Shown: positions 9,428 to 20,651 of the stretch, in pieces
How the letters are laid out: each line of letters starts with the position of its first letter
How positions within the stretch are numbered: the first letter of the stretch is position 1
Source of the DNA: Vicinamibacterales bacterium
GTDB lineage: Bacteria; Acidobacteriota; Vicinamibacteria; Vicinamibacterales; 2-12-FULL-66-21
DNA length: 64,000 bases
Assembly (NCBI GenBank): GCA_036496585.1
Contig: DASXLB010000017.1
Span: 23,215 to 87,214 of the forward strand
Direction: 5' to 3'
Position numbers and translations under genes: made by a program
Notes under the pieces: generated by a model
Seen by the model: the letters and a program-made list of their open reading frames with translations, nothing else
Told to the model about the DNA's origin: nothing
Database searches by the model: none

Positions 9428-9853
9428 ATGTTGATGCCGAAGAAAGTGAAATACCGGAAGCAGCAGCGCGGCCGGATGGCCGGCAAGGCCTGGCGGGGGT
9501 CGGACGTGTCGTTCGGCAACTACGGGCTGAAGGCGCTCGAGCCGTGCTGGCTGACGGATCGCCAGATCGAGGCGGCGCGCGTCGCGATGACCCGCTTCAT
9601 CAAGCGCGGCGGCAAGATCTGGGTGCGCGTGTTCCCGGACAAGCCGATCACCAAGAAGCCGCAGGAAACCCGCATGGGCAAGGGCAAGGGCGCGCCTGAG
9701 CAGTGGGTCTGCGTCGTTCGCCCCGGTCGAATCCTCTTCGAGATGGAGGGGGTCACCGAGCAGGAGGCGCGCGAGGCCATGCGGCTGGCGTCCGCGAAGA
9801 TCCCGATCAAGACCAAGTTCGCGACGCGGTTCGCAGAGGAGAAGGCGGTATGA
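9428..9853 (+). CDS. rplP: 50S ribosomal protein L16
   Basis: 141 residues starting [17 protein letters not shown], matching the MLxPK start of the family. Core blocks [19 protein letters not shown] and [14 protein letters not shown] are present. L16 helps build the A-site of the large subunit. The stop overlaps the rpmC start as ATGA. A GACAGGG motif lies upstream, as before rplB and rplO. Confidence 0.97.
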   Translation: MLMPKKVKYRKQQRGRMAGKAWRGSDVSFGNYGLKALEPCWLTDRQIEAARVAMTRFIKRGGKIWVRVFPDKPITKKPQETRMGKGKGAPEQWVCVVRPGRILFEMEGVTEQEAREAMRLASAKIPIKTKFATRFAEEKAV

Positions 9854-10041
9854 AGATCGGCGAGTTCCGCGATCTGGGAGCCGACGAGCTGAGGCAGCGC
9901 GAGAAGGAATTCGACGACCAGCTGTTCCGGCTGCGGATTCAGAAATCGATGGGGCAACTCGAGGCCGCAGCCAAGCTGAAGACGCTGCGCCGCGATCGCG
10001 CCCGCGTCAAGACGGTGCTGCGCGAGAAGGAGTCGGTGTAG
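9850..10041 (+). CDS. rpmC: 50S ribosomal protein L29
   Basis: 63 residues starting [18 protein letters not shown], then [13 protein letters not shown] and [18 protein letters not shown]: two helices as in all L29. It sits near the tunnel exit next to L23. The ATG overlaps the rplP stop by four bases, and this start, not an upstream in-frame one, gives the family length. Confidence 0.95.
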   Translation: MKIGEFRDLGADELRQREKEFDDQLFRLRIQKSMGQLEAAAKLKTLRRDRARVKTVLREKESV

Positions 10042-10044
10042 GCC

Positions 10045-10299
10045 ATGGGTGCGAAGGCTAGCGTCACGGGCGTCGTGGTCAGCGACAAGATGGACAAGAC
10101 CGTCAAGGTCGCGATCGAGCGCAAGGTGCGCGACCCGCTCTACGGCAAGACACAGAAGCGGACCTCGACCTTCCTCGCGCACGACGAGAAGAACGAGGCC
10201 AAGGTCGGCGACCGGGTGGCGATCGTCGAGAGCCGTCCGCTCAGCGCGCGCAAGCGCTGGGTGGTGACCTCGATCGTCGAGAAGGCGAAGGAGATCTAG
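10045..10299 (+). CDS. rpsQ: 30S ribosomal protein S17
   Basis: 84 residues. The OB-fold signature [27 protein letters not shown] is followed by the [28 protein letters not shown] block. It is an early 16S rRNA-binding protein. Three bases separate it from rpmC and two from rplN. Confidence 0.97.
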   Translation: MGAKASVTGVVVSDKMDKTVKVAIERKVRDPLYGKTQKRTSTFLAHDEKNEAKVGDRVAIVESRPLSARKRWVVTSIVEKAKEI

Positions 10300-10301
10300 C
10301 C

Positions 10302-10670
10302 ATGATCCAGATGCGATCGATCCTCGACGTCGCCGACAATTCCGGCGCGCGGAAGATTGCGGTGATCAACCCGATCGGCGGCTCGACCGGCCGCTACGCG
10401 CGGCTCGGCGATATCGTCACCGCCTCGGTGAAGGAGGCGACGCCTGAGTCGAACGTCAAGAAGGGGAGCGTGGTCAAGGCCGTGATCGTACGCACGGCCA
10501 AGGAGCAGCGCCGCAAGGACGGCAGCTACATCCGATTCGACCGCAACGCCGCCGTGCTGATCAACGACCAGAAGGAGCCGATCGGGACCCGCGTCTTCGG
10601 CCCGGTGGCCCGCGAACTGCGGGATCGGAAGTTCATGAAGATCGTCTCGCTCGCGCCGGAGGTCCTCTAG
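10302..10670 (+). CDS. rplN: 50S ribosomal protein L14
   Basis: 122 residues, the standard length, starting [18 protein letters not shown], with [22 protein letters not shown]-type centre and a [23 protein letters not shown] end. It forms an intersubunit bridge with 16S rRNA. Confidence 0.98.
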   Translation: MIQMRSILDVADNSGARKIAVINPIGGSTGRYARLGDIVTASVKEATPESNVKKGSVVKAVIVRTAKEQRRKDGSYIRFDRNAAVLINDQKEPIGTRVFGPVARELRDRKFMKIVSLAPEVL

Positions 10671-10701
10671 GCCTGGCCTGCGGGCTCGTGGAAATCAAGT
10701 T

Positions 10702-11034
10702 ATGTCGCGACTGCAAACACCCGTCAGGAAGAACGATAACGTCCTGGTGACGACCGGCAAGGACCGCGGTAAACGCGGCCGCGTGCTGAAGGTCCTGCCG
10801 CTCAAGAACCGCGTCGTCGTCGAAGGCGTCAACATCATCAAGCGTCACACCAAGCCCAACCCGGGTCGCCAGATCAAGGGCGGGGTGATCGAGCGTGAGG
10901 CGCCGGTGCACGCGAGCAACGTGCAGGTCGTCTGCCCCGAGTGCGGCAAGGCGACGCGCATCGGCCGCAAGATCCTCGGCGACGGCCGCAAGGTCCGCAT
11001 CTGCCGTAAGTGCGAGGGAGTCGTAGACAAATGA
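10702..11034 (+). CDS. rplX: 50S ribosomal protein L24
   Basis: 110 residues. The N-terminal KOW motif ([20 protein letters not shown]) is followed by [10 protein letters not shown]. The C-terminus has paired CPEC and CRKC motifs typical of zinc-ribbon L24 proteins. It initiates large-subunit assembly. Overlaps rplE as ATGA. Confidence 0.96.
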   Translation: MSRLQTPVRKNDNVLVTTGKDRGKRGRVLKVLPLKNRVVVEGVNIIKRHTKPNPGRQIKGGVIEREAPVHASNVQVVCPECGKATRIGRKILGDGRKVRICRKCEGVVDK

Positions 11035-11573
11035 GCCGCCTGAAAGAGCGATACGCGAGCGACGTCGTACCGGCGCTCAAGAAGGAGTTCGGCTACACGA
11101 ACGTGATGGCGATCCCCAAGATCGAGAAGGTGGTCGTCAACATGGGCCTCGGCGAGGCCACGCAGAACGCCAAGATCATCGACACCGGCACTGACGAGGT
11201 GACCAAGATCACCGGCCAGAAGCCGGTGGTGACGCGCGCCAAGAAATCGATTGCGCAGTTCAAGGTCCGCAAGGGCCAGCCGATCGGCACGATGGTCACG
11301 CTGCGCGGCGAGCGGATGTGGGAATTCCTCGACCGTCTGATCTCGGTGGCGCTGCCGCGCGTGCGCGACTTCCGCGGCGTGTCGGCGCGCGGCTTCGACG
11401 GCCGCGGCAACTACACGCTCGGTCTCAAGGATCAGCTGCTGTTCCCGGAAATCGACTACATGAAGGTCGACAAGGCGCGCGGCATGAACATCTCGGTCAT
11501 TACGACGGCGAAGACCGACGAGGAGTCGCGCAAGCTGCTGCAGCTTCTCGGCATGCCGTTCAGAGCGAACTAA
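11031..11573 (+). CDS. rplE: 50S ribosomal protein L5
   Basis: 180 residues starting [20 protein letters not shown], with the family blocks [35 protein letters not shown] and [19 protein letters not shown]. It binds 5S rRNA. The start at 11031 overlaps the rplX stop and is preferred over an in-frame start at 11010. Confidence 0.97.
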   Translation: MSRLKERYASDVVPALKKEFGYTNVMAIPKIEKVVVNMGLGEATQNAKIIDTGTDEVTKITGQKPVVTRAKKSIAQFKVRKGQPIGTMVTLRGERMWEFLDRLISVALPRVRDFRGVSARGFDGRGNYTLGLKDQLLFPEIDYMKVDKARGMNISVITTAKTDEESRKLLQLLGMPFRAN

Positions 11574-11575
11574 CC

Positions 11576-11761
11576 ATGGCTACTACCGCAAAGATCGCCA
11601 AAGAGTCGAAGTCGCCGAAATTCAAGGTCCGGCTGCGCAACCGCTGTCGCCGCTGCGGCCGCCCGCGCGCCTATCTGCGCAAGTTCGCCCTGTGCCGCCT
11701 CTGCTTCCGCAAGCTCGCGCTGGAGGGAGACATTGCCGGCGTGACGAAGAGCAGCTGGTAA
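11576..11761 (+). CDS. rpsZ: 30S ribosomal protein S14, zinc-binding (C+) type
   Basis: 61 residues with [20 protein letters not shown], the four-Cys zinc site of the short S14 type (the long zinc-free type is about 100 residues). It has a 15-residue lysine-rich N-terminus before the core and ends [11 protein letters not shown]. The ATG lies two bases after the rplE stop. Confidence 0.95.
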   Translation: MATTAKIAKESKSPKFKVRLRNRCRRCGRPRAYLRKFALCRLCFRKLALEGDIAGVTKSSW

Positions 11762-11763
11762 CG

Positions 11764-11800
11764 GCCGACTGCACTGCAAACTGGCAACTGGATACTGATT
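11764..11800 (+). repeat. AACTGG-type intergenic repeat before rpsH
   Basis: Units GACTGCA, CTGCAAA, CTGGCAA, CTGGATA and CTGATT run to the rpsH start. Same family and orientation as the copy before rpsC. Confidence 0.6.
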
Positions 11801-11803
11801 TTT

Positions 11804-12205
11804 ATGACTGACCCGATCGCAGACATGCTCGCCCGCATCCGGAACGCGACTCAGTCGCGTCATCCGCGTGTCGATATGCCGCTCTCGCGCCTCAAGGTCG
11901 AGATCGCGAAGATCCTCGAGAGCGAAGGCTACATCCAGGGCCTCAAGGTGAACGAGCCCAAGGAGGGCGAGCCGCAAGGATCGTTGCGCCTCTTCCTCAA
12001 GTACGGGCCGCGCGGCGAGCGCGTCATCACCGGGATCCAGCGGGTCAGCCGCCCCGGCCGCCGCGTCTACACCGCCCGCGACGAAGTACCGGAAGTACTG
12101 GCCGGCCTCGGCACGTCGATCCTGACCACCTCGCGCGGCGTGATGACCGGCAAGGCCGCGATCAAGGCGGGTGTCGGCGGCGAGGTGCTCTGCAATGTCT
12201 GGTAA
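11804..12205 (+). CDS. rpsH: 30S ribosomal protein S8
   Basis: 133 residues starting MTDPIADMLARIRNA, with RVDMPLSRLKVEIAKILESEGYI and the C-terminal LTTSRGVMTGKAAIKAGVGGEVLC. S8 binds helix 21 of 16S rRNA and represses the spc operon in E. coli. Confidence 0.97.
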   Translation: MTDPIADMLARIRNATQSRHPRVDMPLSRLKVEIAKILESEGYIQGLKVNEPKEGEPQGSLRLFLKYGPRGERVITGIQRVSRPGRRVYTARDEVPEVLAGLGTSILTTSRGVMTGKAAIKAGVGGEVLCNVW

Positions 12206-12251
12206 CGGCGAGCCGCCAACCGCCCAACCGCCAACTGCGAACTGGTAACTG
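12201..12251 (+). repeat. AACTGG-type intergenic repeat before rplF
   Basis: Begins as GCCAACC-type units and changes to GCCAACTG, GAACTGG and TAACTG before the rplF ATG, so the unit sequence drifts within one copy. Confidence 0.55.
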
Positions 12252-12254
12252 ACC

Positions 12255-12794
12255 ATGTCTCGAATCGGTAAGAAAGTGATCGCGGTTCCCAAGGGCGTGA
12301 AAATCAACGTCCAGCAGGGGGCCGTCGAAGTGCAGGGGCCGAAAGGCAAGCTGCTGCAGGCGCTGCCGCCCGGCATCGGCTTCGAGCTCTCGGGAGACGA
12401 GCTGCAGGCCAAGCCCCTGCGCGAGGATCCCGCTCTCGGCAAGTTCCACGGCTTGGCGCGAAGCCTGGTCGCCAACGCCGTCAAGGGCGTAACTGAAGGC
12501 TTCCGCAAGGACCTCGACATCGTTGGAGTCGGCTACCGCGCCGAACTGAAGGGCAAGCAGGTGCACTTCGCGCTCGGCTACTCGCACCCGGTGGTGTTCA
12601 ACGTGCCGACCGGCATCGATGTCGCGATCGACAAGCAGACCCACGTCACCATCACCGGTATCGACCGGCAGCTGGTCGGACAGGTCGCCGCCGACATCCG
12701 TTCGCTGCGCAAGCCGGATCCGTACAAGCAGAAGGGCGTCCGCTACACCGGTGAAGTGCTGAAGAAGAAGGCCGGCAAGACCGGGGCGAAGTAG
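12255..12794 (+). CDS. rplF: 50S ribosomal protein L6
   Basis: 179 residues starting [19 protein letters not shown], with two repeated L6 folds and the closing [25 protein letters not shown] signature. It lies near the GTPase-associated centre. Confidence 0.97.
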   Translation: MSRIGKKVIAVPKGVKINVQQGAVEVQGPKGKLLQALPPGIGFELSGDELQAKPLREDPALGKFHGLARSLVANAVKGVTEGFRKDLDIVGVGYRAELKGKQVHFALGYSHPVVFNVPTGIDVAIDKQTHVTITGIDRQLVGQVAADIRSLRKPDPYKQKGVRYTGEVLKKKAGKTGAK

Positions 12795-12898
12795 CGTTCG
12801 TGCGGCGGGTCTGAAGACCCGGCCGGCAGATACGCGTAGGTCGGACCGTGTGGGTCCGGTGGTGAGGAAGATGTAGGCCGGGCTCTCGAGGTCCGGCG
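12795..12898 (+). repeat. GCCGGACC-palindrome repeats before rplR (three units)
   Basis: Three imperfect hairpin units in tandem. GGGTC-TGAA-GACCC comes first, then GGACC-GTGTG-GGTCC, then GCCGG-GCTCTCGAGGT-CCGGC, with GTAGG spacers between them. Family shared with the gaps before rplD, secY, infA and rpmJ. Confidence 0.6.
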
Positions 12899-12907
12899 GT
12901 GACGACG

Positions 12908-13282
12908 ATGAAGATCAAGACCAAGAAAGACCGCCGAGTTCGGATCGCGCTCCGCCAGCGCAAGCGCATCGCCGGTACGCCGGAGCGGCCCCGGCTGCGC
13001 GTCTTCCGCAGCGTGTCGCACATCTACGCCCAGGTCATCGACGACATGAGCGGGACGACGCTGGTCTCGGCGGCCAGCACCGAGCCGTCGCTGAAGCCGA
13101 TGTTCGTGAGCGATACGAAGGGCGGCAACCTGAAGGGCGCCCAGGCGCTTGGCAAGACGATCGCCTCGCGGCTGCAGGAGAAGGGCATCACCCGGGTCGT
13201 GTTCGATCGCGGTGGCTTCCTCTATCACGGTCGCATCAAGGCGGTCGCCGAGGCGGCCCGGGAAGCAGGGCTCGAGTTCTGA
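12908..13282 (+). CDS. rplR: 50S ribosomal protein L18
   Basis: 124 residues starting [20 protein letters not shown], with [24 protein letters not shown] and [28 protein letters not shown]. It binds 5S rRNA with L5. ATG at 12908 preferred to the in-frame GTG at 12899. Confidence 0.96.
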   Translation: MKIKTKKDRRVRIALRQRKRIAGTPERPRLRVFRSVSHIYAQVIDDMSGTTLVSAASTEPSLKPMFVSDTKGGNLKGAQALGKTIASRLQEKGITRVVFDRGGFLYHGRIKAVAEAAREAGLEF

Positions 13283-13296
13283 GTCCCGCTTCGCCG

Positions 13297-13333
13297 AACG
13301 CTGGAAGCTGGTAGCTGGTAACAGGAAACTGGA
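13297..13333 (+). repeat. AGCTGGTA / AACTGG intergenic repeat before rpsE
   Basis: Units CTGGAAG, CTGGTAG, CTGGTAA, CAGGAAA and CTGGACA end 8 bases before the rpsE ATG. Same heptamer period as the other copies. Confidence 0.6.
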
Positions 13334-13340
13334 CACTTAC

Positions 13341-13856
13341 ATGTTCGAAACGAGAGAAAAAGTCGACGCGTCGCAGCTCGACCTCAAGGACACGGTGGTC
13401 AACATCAGCCGCGTCACCAAGGTCGTCAAGGGCGGCAAGAACCTGAGCTTCAGCGCCCTGGTCGTCGTCGGCGACGGCCACGGCGTGGTCGGCTTCGGCG
13501 TCGGGAAGGCGAAGGAAGTGCCTTCGGCGATCAAGAAGGGGATCGAGGCGGCGAAGAAGTCGCTGATCCGCGTCCCCCTCAAGGGCACGACGGTGCCGCA
13601 CCCGGTGCTCGGACGGTTCGGAGCCGGACAGGTGCTGCTCAAGCCGGCGCCCGACGGGACCGGGATCATCGCGGGCGGGGCGGTCCGCGCGGTCGTCGAG
13701 TCGGCCGGCATCCAGAACGTCCTGACCAAGTCGATCGGCTCGGCCAACCACCACAACGTGGTGCGTGCGACGTTCCAGGCGCTCAAGGAAATGCGTGAGC
13801 CGGGATCGGTGTTCAAGCTCCGCGGTGTCGACAATCCGCAGGAACAGGCGGTTTAG
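13341..13856 (+). CDS. rpsE: 30S ribosomal protein S5
   Basis: 171 residues. The dsRNA-binding half carries [20 protein letters not shown] and [17 protein letters not shown], and the C-terminal half carries [31 protein letters not shown]. It lines the mRNA entry site. Start at the ATG just after the repeat, giving the usual length. Confidence 0.97.
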   Translation: MFETREKVDASQLDLKDTVVNISRVTKVVKGGKNLSFSALVVVGDGHGVVGFGVGKAKEVPSAIKKGIEAAKKSLIRVPLKGTTVPHPVLGRFGAGQVLLKPAPDGTGIIAGGAVRAVVESAGIQNVLTKSIGSANHHNVVRATFQALKEMREPGSVFKLRGVDNPQEQAV

Positions 13857-13858
13857 CG

Positions 13859-14041
13859 ATGGCCGGCAAGACGCTGACGATCACGCTCAAGAAGAGCGCC
13901 ATCGGCTTCGACAGGAAGCAGAAGCAAGTCGTCGAAGGGCTCGGGCTGCGCCGCCTGAATCACACCGTGGAGCTGGCCGACACGCCGGCGACCCGCGGCA
14001 TGATTCTCAAGGTCCGGCACCTGGTTGAGGTAAAGGGGTAA
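13859..14041 (+). CDS. rpmD: 50S ribosomal protein L30
   Basis: 60 residues: TLTITLKKSAIGFDRKQKQVVEGLGLRRLNHTVEL and DTPATRGMILKVRHLVEV. Usual bacterial short form, two bases after rpsE. Confidence 0.94.
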   Translation: MAGKTLTITLKKSAIGFDRKQKQVVEGLGLRRLNHTVELADTPATRGMILKVRHLVEVKG

Positions 14042-14115
14042 CACCCAACGCCCGAGTCCCACGGCCCGACGTCGAAGGGGTAGATTGGGACACGGAATTG
14101 ACAGGGTAGACAACT

Positions 14116-14559
14116 ATGAATCTGAGCAATCTTCGGCCGCCCAAGGGCGCCAAGCATGCCAAGAAGCGGGTCGGCCGTGGGCACGGGTCTGGCCACGGTA
14201 AGACGGCCAGCCGCGGGCACAAAGGTGCGAAATCGCGGTCGGGGTTCAAGCACAAGCGCGGCTTCGAAGGCGGCCAGATGCCGCTGCATCGACGCGTGCC
14301 CAAGCGCGGCTTCCACAATCCCTTCCGCGTCGAGTATCAGGTGGTGAACCTCGACGTGCTCGCCGAGGCGTTCGAGGCGGGGACCGAGGTCACGCCGGAG
14401 TTGCTGCGCGAGCACGGTCTCGCCGGCCGCAGCGGCGGCATCAAGGTCCTGGCGCGCGGCGATATCAGCAAGAAGCTGACGGTGCGCGCGCACAAGTTCA
14501 GCGGCAAGGCGGCGGAGAAGATCGTCGCCGCCGGCGGTACGGCAGAGGTGTTGGCGTAG
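14116..14559 (+). CDS. rplO: 50S ribosomal protein L15
   Basis: 147 residues starting [41 protein letters not shown]-like glycine/basic N-terminal arm, then [15 protein letters not shown] and the C-terminal [24 protein letters not shown] late assembly protein of the large subunit. Confidence 0.97.
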   Translation: MNLSNLRPPKGAKHAKKRVGRGHGSGHGKTASRGHKGAKSRSGFKHKRGFEGGQMPLHRRVPKRGFHNPFRVEYQVVNLDVLAEAFEAGTEVTPELLREHGLAGRSGGIKVLARGDISKKLTVRAHKFSGKAAEKIVAAGGTAEVLA

Positions 14560-14606
14560 GCTCGGGGAGTTGAACCCGGCCGCAGGCCGGGTCTTCATAC
14601 CCGGCG
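14560..14606 (+). repeat. CCGGCC-palindrome repeat before secY
   Basis: ACCCGGCC-GCA-GGCCGGGT forms a perfect 8-bp stem. A second GGGT-CTTCAT-ACCC pair overlaps it. It sits in the 55-base rplO-secY gap. Confidence 0.6.
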
Positions 14607-14614
14607 GAGCTCAT

Positions 14615-16008
<1,394 letters not shown>

Positions 16009-16009
<1 letters not shown>

Positions 16010-16704
16010 TGATCCAGCCGCGCGGGAGCGCGCTGAACGTGGTGATGCTCGGCCCGCCCGGGGCCGGGAAGGGCACCCAGTCGGAACGTTTCGCGCGGAC
16101 GCACGGGCTGCCGAAAGTGTCGACGGGCGACATCCTGCGCGAGGCGGTGCACGCGCACACGCCGCTCGGCTGCGCGGCGCGCGAGACGATGGATCGCGGC
16201 GAGCTGGTCGGCGACGAGGTGGTGAACGGGATCGTCGGCGAGCGGCTGCACCGGACCGACACCGAACGCGGATTCGTGCTCGACGGCTTTCCGCGCACGG
16301 TGCCGCAGGCCGAGGCGCTCGACCGGATGGTGGAGGGACGCGGGCCGCTGGTGGTCGTCGACATCGTGGTGCCTGAAGAGGTGCTGCTGCGGCGCCTGGC
16401 GGCGCGGCGGATCTGCGGCGAGTGCGGTGTCAACGCGCTCATCGAGTGGACGACGGCGTGCGGCAAGTGCGGCGGGCCGCTGGTCCACCGGACCGACGAC
16501 GAAGGGGGTGTGGTGAGCGAGCGGTTGCGAGTCTACCACCGTCAGACGGCGCCGATCGTCGACTTCTACAGCGGGCGGCCGACGTTCCGGCGCATCGACG
16601 GCAACCTGCCGCCCGACGTCGTGACGGTCGCGATGGCGGCGGCGATCCGCGAGGCGTCGATGGCGCCGGCGCCGGTCAAGATCACGCCGGGAGCGGCGCT
16701 GTGA
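16009..16704 (+). CDS. adk: adenylate kinase (zinc-LID type)
   Basis: 231 residues with P-loop GPPGAGKGTQ at 15-24, STGDILREAV, DGFPRTVPQAEAL and a long LID carrying CGEC and CGKC, the four-Cys zinc site found in many non-enteric Adks. It converts ATP + AMP to two ADP. GTG start shares a base with the secY stop (TAGTG), and the stop overlaps map as GTGA, so secY-adk-map are coupled. Confidence 0.96.
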
Positions 16705-17468
16705 TCGTCTGCAAATCGCCGGCGGAGATCGAGAAGATGCGCGCCGCCAGCCAGCTGGTCGCGGAGGTCCTCGAACAACTCGCGGCGATGGTCGAGCCGG
16801 GCATCTCGACGGCGGACCTCGACGCGGCGGCGGAGCAGAAAGTACGGGCGGCCGGGGCCGAGCCCGCGTTCAAGGGCTACCGCGGATATCCCGCGACGCT
16901 GTGCGCGTCGGCGAACGAGCAGGTGATCCACGGGATCCCGAACCGGGCGCCGCTCAAGGCGGGCGATATCATTTCGCTCGACATGGGAGTGAAGCTCGGA
17001 GGCTACTTCGGCGATTCGGCGATCACGGTGCCGGTCGGCGCGGTGGGCGACGAGGTCAGCGCGCTGCTGCAGGTGACCCGGCAGGCGCTGGAGAAGGGGA
17101 TTGCGCAGGTGCGCGTCGGCGGCCGGATCAGCGACATCGGGCACGCGATTCAAAGCCACGTGGAAGCGCACGGCTTTTCGGTGGTGCGCGAGTTCGTCGG
17201 GCACGGCATCGGCGCGTCGCTGCACGAGGAGCCGCAGATCGCCAATTACGGTGAGCCTGGCCGCGGGGTGCGGCTCGCCGAGGGAATGACGCTGGCGATC
17301 GAGCCGATGGTGAACATGGGCAAGGCCGCGGTCAAGGTGCTGCCGGACGGCTGGACCGCGGTGACCCGGGACGGCAGTCTGTCGGCCCACTTCGAGCACA
17401 CGGTCGCCGTGGGCAAGAACGGGCCGGATATTCTGACGGCGCGGCAGCCGGTCGGCCGGACCCCGTAG
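16701..17468 (+). CDS. map: methionine aminopeptidase, type I
   Basis: 255 residues starting with GTG: (M)IVCKSPAEIEKMRAA. The five metal ligands are visible in order: the Asp of LDMGVKLGGYFGDSA (both Asp), His in GHGIGASLHEEP, Glu in AIEPMVNMG and Glu in FEHTVAV. Removes the initiator Met from nascent chains. No extended SH3 or zinc-finger N-terminus. Confidence 0.97.
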   Translation: MIVCKSPAEIEKMRAASQLVAEVLEQLAAMVEPGISTADLDAAAEQKVRAAGAEPAFKGYRGYPATLCASANEQVIHGIPNRAPLKAGDIISLDMGVKLGGYFGDSAITVPVGAVGDEVSALLQVTRQALEKGIAQVRVGGRISDIGHAIQSHVEAHGFSVVREFVGHGIGASLHEEPQIANYGEPGRGVRLAEGMTLAIEPMVNMGKAAVKVLPDGWTAVTRDGSLSAHFEHTVAVGKNGPDILTARQPVGRTP

Positions 17469-17487
17469 CCGGGTCCCTGGACCCGGC
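17468..17487 (+). repeat. palindrome GCCGGGTCC-CT-GGACCCGGC before infA
   Basis: A perfect 9-bp stem with a 2-base centre that starts on the last base of the map stop codon. It occupies nearly all of the 25-base map-infA gap. No T-run, so not an intrinsic terminator. Confidence 0.6.
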
Positions 17488-17493
17488 GCGACG

Positions 17494-17691
17494 ATGACGG
17501 TAGTCGGGATCGTTCGGGAAAGCCTGCCCTATGGGCAGTATCGGGTGGAGATCGAGGGTCCGCGGCAGATCACGGCGCATACGCCGAGCGGGCCGGGGAA
17601 GAATTACATCCGCGTGCTGGTCGGCGATCGGGTTCGCCTGGAGCTGAGCCCGCGCGACGTAACGCGTGGCAGGATTGTCGAGAAGCTGTAA
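17494..17691 (+). CDS. infA: translation initiation factor IF-1
   Basis: 65 residues; OB-fold with [23 protein letters not shown] and [30 protein letters not shown]. It is about seven residues shorter than the common 72-residue form because the usual acidic MAKED-like N-terminus is absent; no alternative upstream start exists because the palindrome precedes it. IF-1 blocks the A-site during initiation. Confidence 0.94.
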   Translation: MTVVGIVRESLPYGQYRVEIEGPRQITAHTPSGPGKNYIRVLVGDRVRLELSPRDVTRGRIVEKL

Positions 17692-17716
17692 GCCAGGGTC
17701 GTCGGACCTGGCGGCA
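17692..17716 (+). repeat. degenerate palindrome before rpmJ
   Basis: GCCAGG-GTCGTCGGA-CCTGGC, a 6-bp version of the same intergenic palindrome family, in the 36-base infA-rpmJ gap. Confidence 0.45.
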
Positions 17717-17727
17717 AGGATTGCGAA

Positions 17728-17841
17728 ATGAAGGTACGAGCGTCGGTCAAGAGAATCTGCGACAAGTGCAAGGTCGTTCGCCGCCGCGGCGTGGTGCGGG
17801 TGATCTGCTCGAACCAGAAGCACAAGCAGCGTCAGGGATAA
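17728..17841 (+). CDS. rpmJ: 50S ribosomal protein L36, zinc type
   Basis: 37 residues, [20 protein letters not shown] followed by [17 protein letters not shown], with the CxxC, C and H zinc ligands of the bacterial C+ L36. Correct place between infA and rpsM. The ORF is too short for most length cut-offs. Confidence 0.96.
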   Translation: MKVRASVKRICDKCKVVRRRGVVRVICSNQKHKQRQG

Positions 17842-17844
17842 CGG

Positions 17845-17872
17845 CAGACTGCCAAACTGGTAACTGGAGACG
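17845..17872 (+). repeat. AACTGG-type intergenic repeat before rpsM
   Basis: GACTGCCA-AACTGG-TAACTGG-AGACGG followed by TGTTTT and the rpsM ATG. Almost the same sequence as the end of the copy before rpsC. Confidence 0.65.
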
Positions 17873-17879
17873 GTGTTTT

Positions 17880-18254
17880 ATGGCTCGCATTGCTGGAGTG
17901 GATCTGCCGCGGACCAAGCGGATCGAAGTCGGTCTGACGTATATCTACGGGATCGGGCGCAAGCGCTCGAATGACATCCTGACCGCGTCAGGGGTCAGCC
18001 CCGACGTGCGCATCAAGGATCTGTCGGAAGACGACGTTCGCAAGATCAGCCGGGTCATCGAGGAACAAGGCGGGGTCGAAGGGGACCTGCGCAAGGAAAT
18101 CTCGATGAACATCAAGCGGCTGATGGAAATCGGCAGCTGGCGTGGCATGCGGCACCGCCGCAACCTGCCGGTGCGCGGGCAGCGCACGAAGACGAACGCG
18201 CGCACGCGGAAGGGCCCGCGCAAGGGCGCCATCGCCAAGAAGAAGACGGTGTAA
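17880..18254 (+). CDS. rpsM: 30S ribosomal protein S13
   Basis: 124 residues starting [19 protein letters not shown], with the helix-two-turn-helix [15 protein letters not shown] and the [25 protein letters not shown] tail. It makes head bridges to the large subunit. Confidence 0.97.
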   Translation: MARIAGVDLPRTKRIEVGLTYIYGIGRKRSNDILTASGVSPDVRIKDLSEDDVRKISRVIEEQGGVEGDLRKEISMNIKRLMEIGSWRGMRHRRNLPVRGQRTKTNARTRKGPRKGAIAKKKTV

Positions 18255-18260
18255 GAGCCC

Positions 18261-18295
18261 GCTGGCAGTCGGAAGCTGGTAGCTGGTAGCTGGAA
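18261..18295 (+). repeat. AGCTGGT repeat before rpsK
   Basis: GGAAGCTGGTAGCTGGTAGC-type tandem units, here with AGCTGGT instead of AACTGGT, ending in GGAAAACGATATTT before the ATG. Confidence 0.65.
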
Positions 18296-18305
18296 AACGA
18301 TATTT

Positions 18306-18761
18306 ATGGCCAAACAAGAAGCAGCCGATCCGAACGTTCCCGCCGAAGGCGGCGGCAAGAAGGCCGCCGGGCGTCCGAAGAAGAAGACGTTCAAGAAGCG
18401 CGGCGAGAAGCGCATCATCCATCACGGACTGGTGCACATTCACGCGTCGTTCAACAACACGACGATCACCATCACCGATCCCGAGGGGAACGTGGTGGCG
18501 TGGTCGAGCGCGGGCGGCATCGGCTTCAAGGGTTCGCGGAAGGGCACGCCGTTCGCGGCCACCCAGGCGGCGATTGCCGCGGGCAACGCCGCGAAGGCCT
18601 TCGGCATGCGCTCGCTGGAAGTGCGTGTCAAGGGCCCGGGCGCCGGACGCGAATCGGCGATCCGCGCGCTGCAGACGATTGGCCTCGACGTGAAGTCGAT
18701 CCGGGATGTCACGCCGATTCCGCACAACGGATGCCGGCCGCCCAAGCGGCGGCGTGTCTGA
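18306..18761 (+). CDS. rpsK: 30S ribosomal protein S11
   Basis: 151 residues. The first 38 are a Lys/Ala/Pro/Gly-rich extension, longer than the usual N-terminus. The core runs [37 protein letters not shown] and [17 protein letters not shown]11 forms the platform near the 3' end of 16S rRNA. Confidence 0.97.
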   Translation: MAKQEAADPNVPAEGGGKKAAGRPKKKTFKKRGEKRIIHHGLVHIHASFNNTTITITDPEGNVVAWSSAGGIGFKGSRKGTPFAATQAAIAAGNAAKAFGMRSLEVRVKGPGAGRESAIRALQTIGLDVKSIRDVTPIPHNGCRPPKRRRV

Positions 18762-18825
18762 CCTCGGGCTGACAGTTCGCGGGGGCCGGTCAGCAGCTGG
18801 AATGAGTCCAGGCGGCTGATCCGAG

Positions 18826-18869
18826 TGGCAACGGCGACTGCAGACTGCGAACTGGTAACTGGTAGCGAC
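18826..18869 (+). repeat. AACTGG-type intergenic repeat before rpsD
   Basis: GGCAACG-GCGACTGC-AGACTGCG-AACTGG-TAACTGG-TAGCGACAGG ahead of rpsD, showing drift from the same heptamer. Confidence 0.6.
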
Positions 18870-18882
18870 AGGAACAAACAGA

Positions 18883-19512
18883 ATGGCACGTTACATCGGA
18901 GCGGTTTGCCGGCTGTGCCGGCGCGAAGGCATGAAGCTCTTCCTCAAGGGAGAGCGCTGCTACACGGAGAAGTGCGCGATCGAAAAGCGCAACCTGCCGC
19001 CGGGGCAGCACGGCAAGCTGCGCAAGGCGAAGCTGGTCGGCTACGGGCTGCAGCTGCGCGAGAAACAGAAGGTGAAGCGCATCTACGGGGTGCTCGAGAA
19101 CCAGTTCCGGCGCTACTTCGAGACGGCGGAGCGGACGCGCGGTATCACCGGCGAGACGCTGCTGCAGCTGCTCGAGCGGCGCATGGACAACGTGATCTAC
19201 CGCCTCGGCCTCGCGACGTCGCGGGCGCAGGCGCGGCAACTGGTGCGCCACGGGCACTTCACCGTCAATGGCAAGAAGGTCGACATCCCGTCGTACTCCG
19301 TCAAGGCCGGCGACGTGATCGGCCTGCAGGGACGCAGCGCGGAGAACCCGACCATCCAGCACGCGATGGAAGAGGTCAAGGGACGCGGCATCCCCGAGTG
19401 GCTGTCGTTCGACGCCGGCACGATGAGCGGCCGGATCGCCTCGCTGCCGACGCGCGAGCAGATCAACCTGCCGGTGCAGGAACAGCTGATCGTCGAGTTG
19501 TACAGCAAGTAA
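18883..19512 (+). CDS. rpsD: 30S ribosomal protein S4, zinc-binding type
   Basis: 209 residues starting [19 protein letters not shown]. Cys at 9, 12, 26 and 31 form the zinc site of C+ S4 ([13 protein letters not shown]). PPGQHGK and the S4 RNA-binding domain ([35 protein letters not shown]) follow. A primary 16S binder and, in many bacteria, repressor of the alpha operon. Confidence 0.97.
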   Translation: MARYIGAVCRLCRREGMKLFLKGERCYTEKCAIEKRNLPPGQHGKLRKAKLVGYGLQLREKQKVKRIYGVLENQFRRYFETAERTRGITGETLLQLLERRMDNVIYRLGLATSRAQARQLVRHGHFTVNGKKVDIPSYSVKAGDVIGLQGRSAENPTIQHAMEEVKGRGIPEWLSFDAGTMSGRIASLPTREQINLPVQEQLIVELYSK

Positions 19513-19526
19513 TCAGTGGCAGTCTT

Positions 19527-19620
19527 CAGTCGGCAGTGCAACCACTGCCGACTGATCAGCGCCCTTGCCCGCAGCCGTTCCGGATCTGTGGTGGGAGGCA
19601 GGGGCTGACGACAGATCCGG
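19527..19620 (+). promoter_or_regulatory. two perfect hairpins between rpsD and rpoA
   Basis: CAGTCGGCAGTG-CAAC-CACTGCCGACTG (19527-19554) is a 12-bp stem with a tetraloop. CCGGATCTGT (19580-19589) pairs with ACAGATCCGG (19611-19620). Neither is followed by a T-run. They fill the 154-base gap before rpoA and may adjust rpoA level (processing, pausing or S4 control). The function is not shown by sequence. Confidence 0.55.
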
Positions 19621-19666
19621 CGGCCGTTCAACATCGGACGGCCGAATACATGAAGGTAAGGTCACC

Positions 19667-20650
<984 letters not shown>

Positions 20651-20651
20651 C

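Noticed and set aside
14098-14103. TTGACA close to the rplO start as a promoter
   Set aside because: Only about 12 bases before the ATG with no -10; more likely part of the GACAGGG motif.
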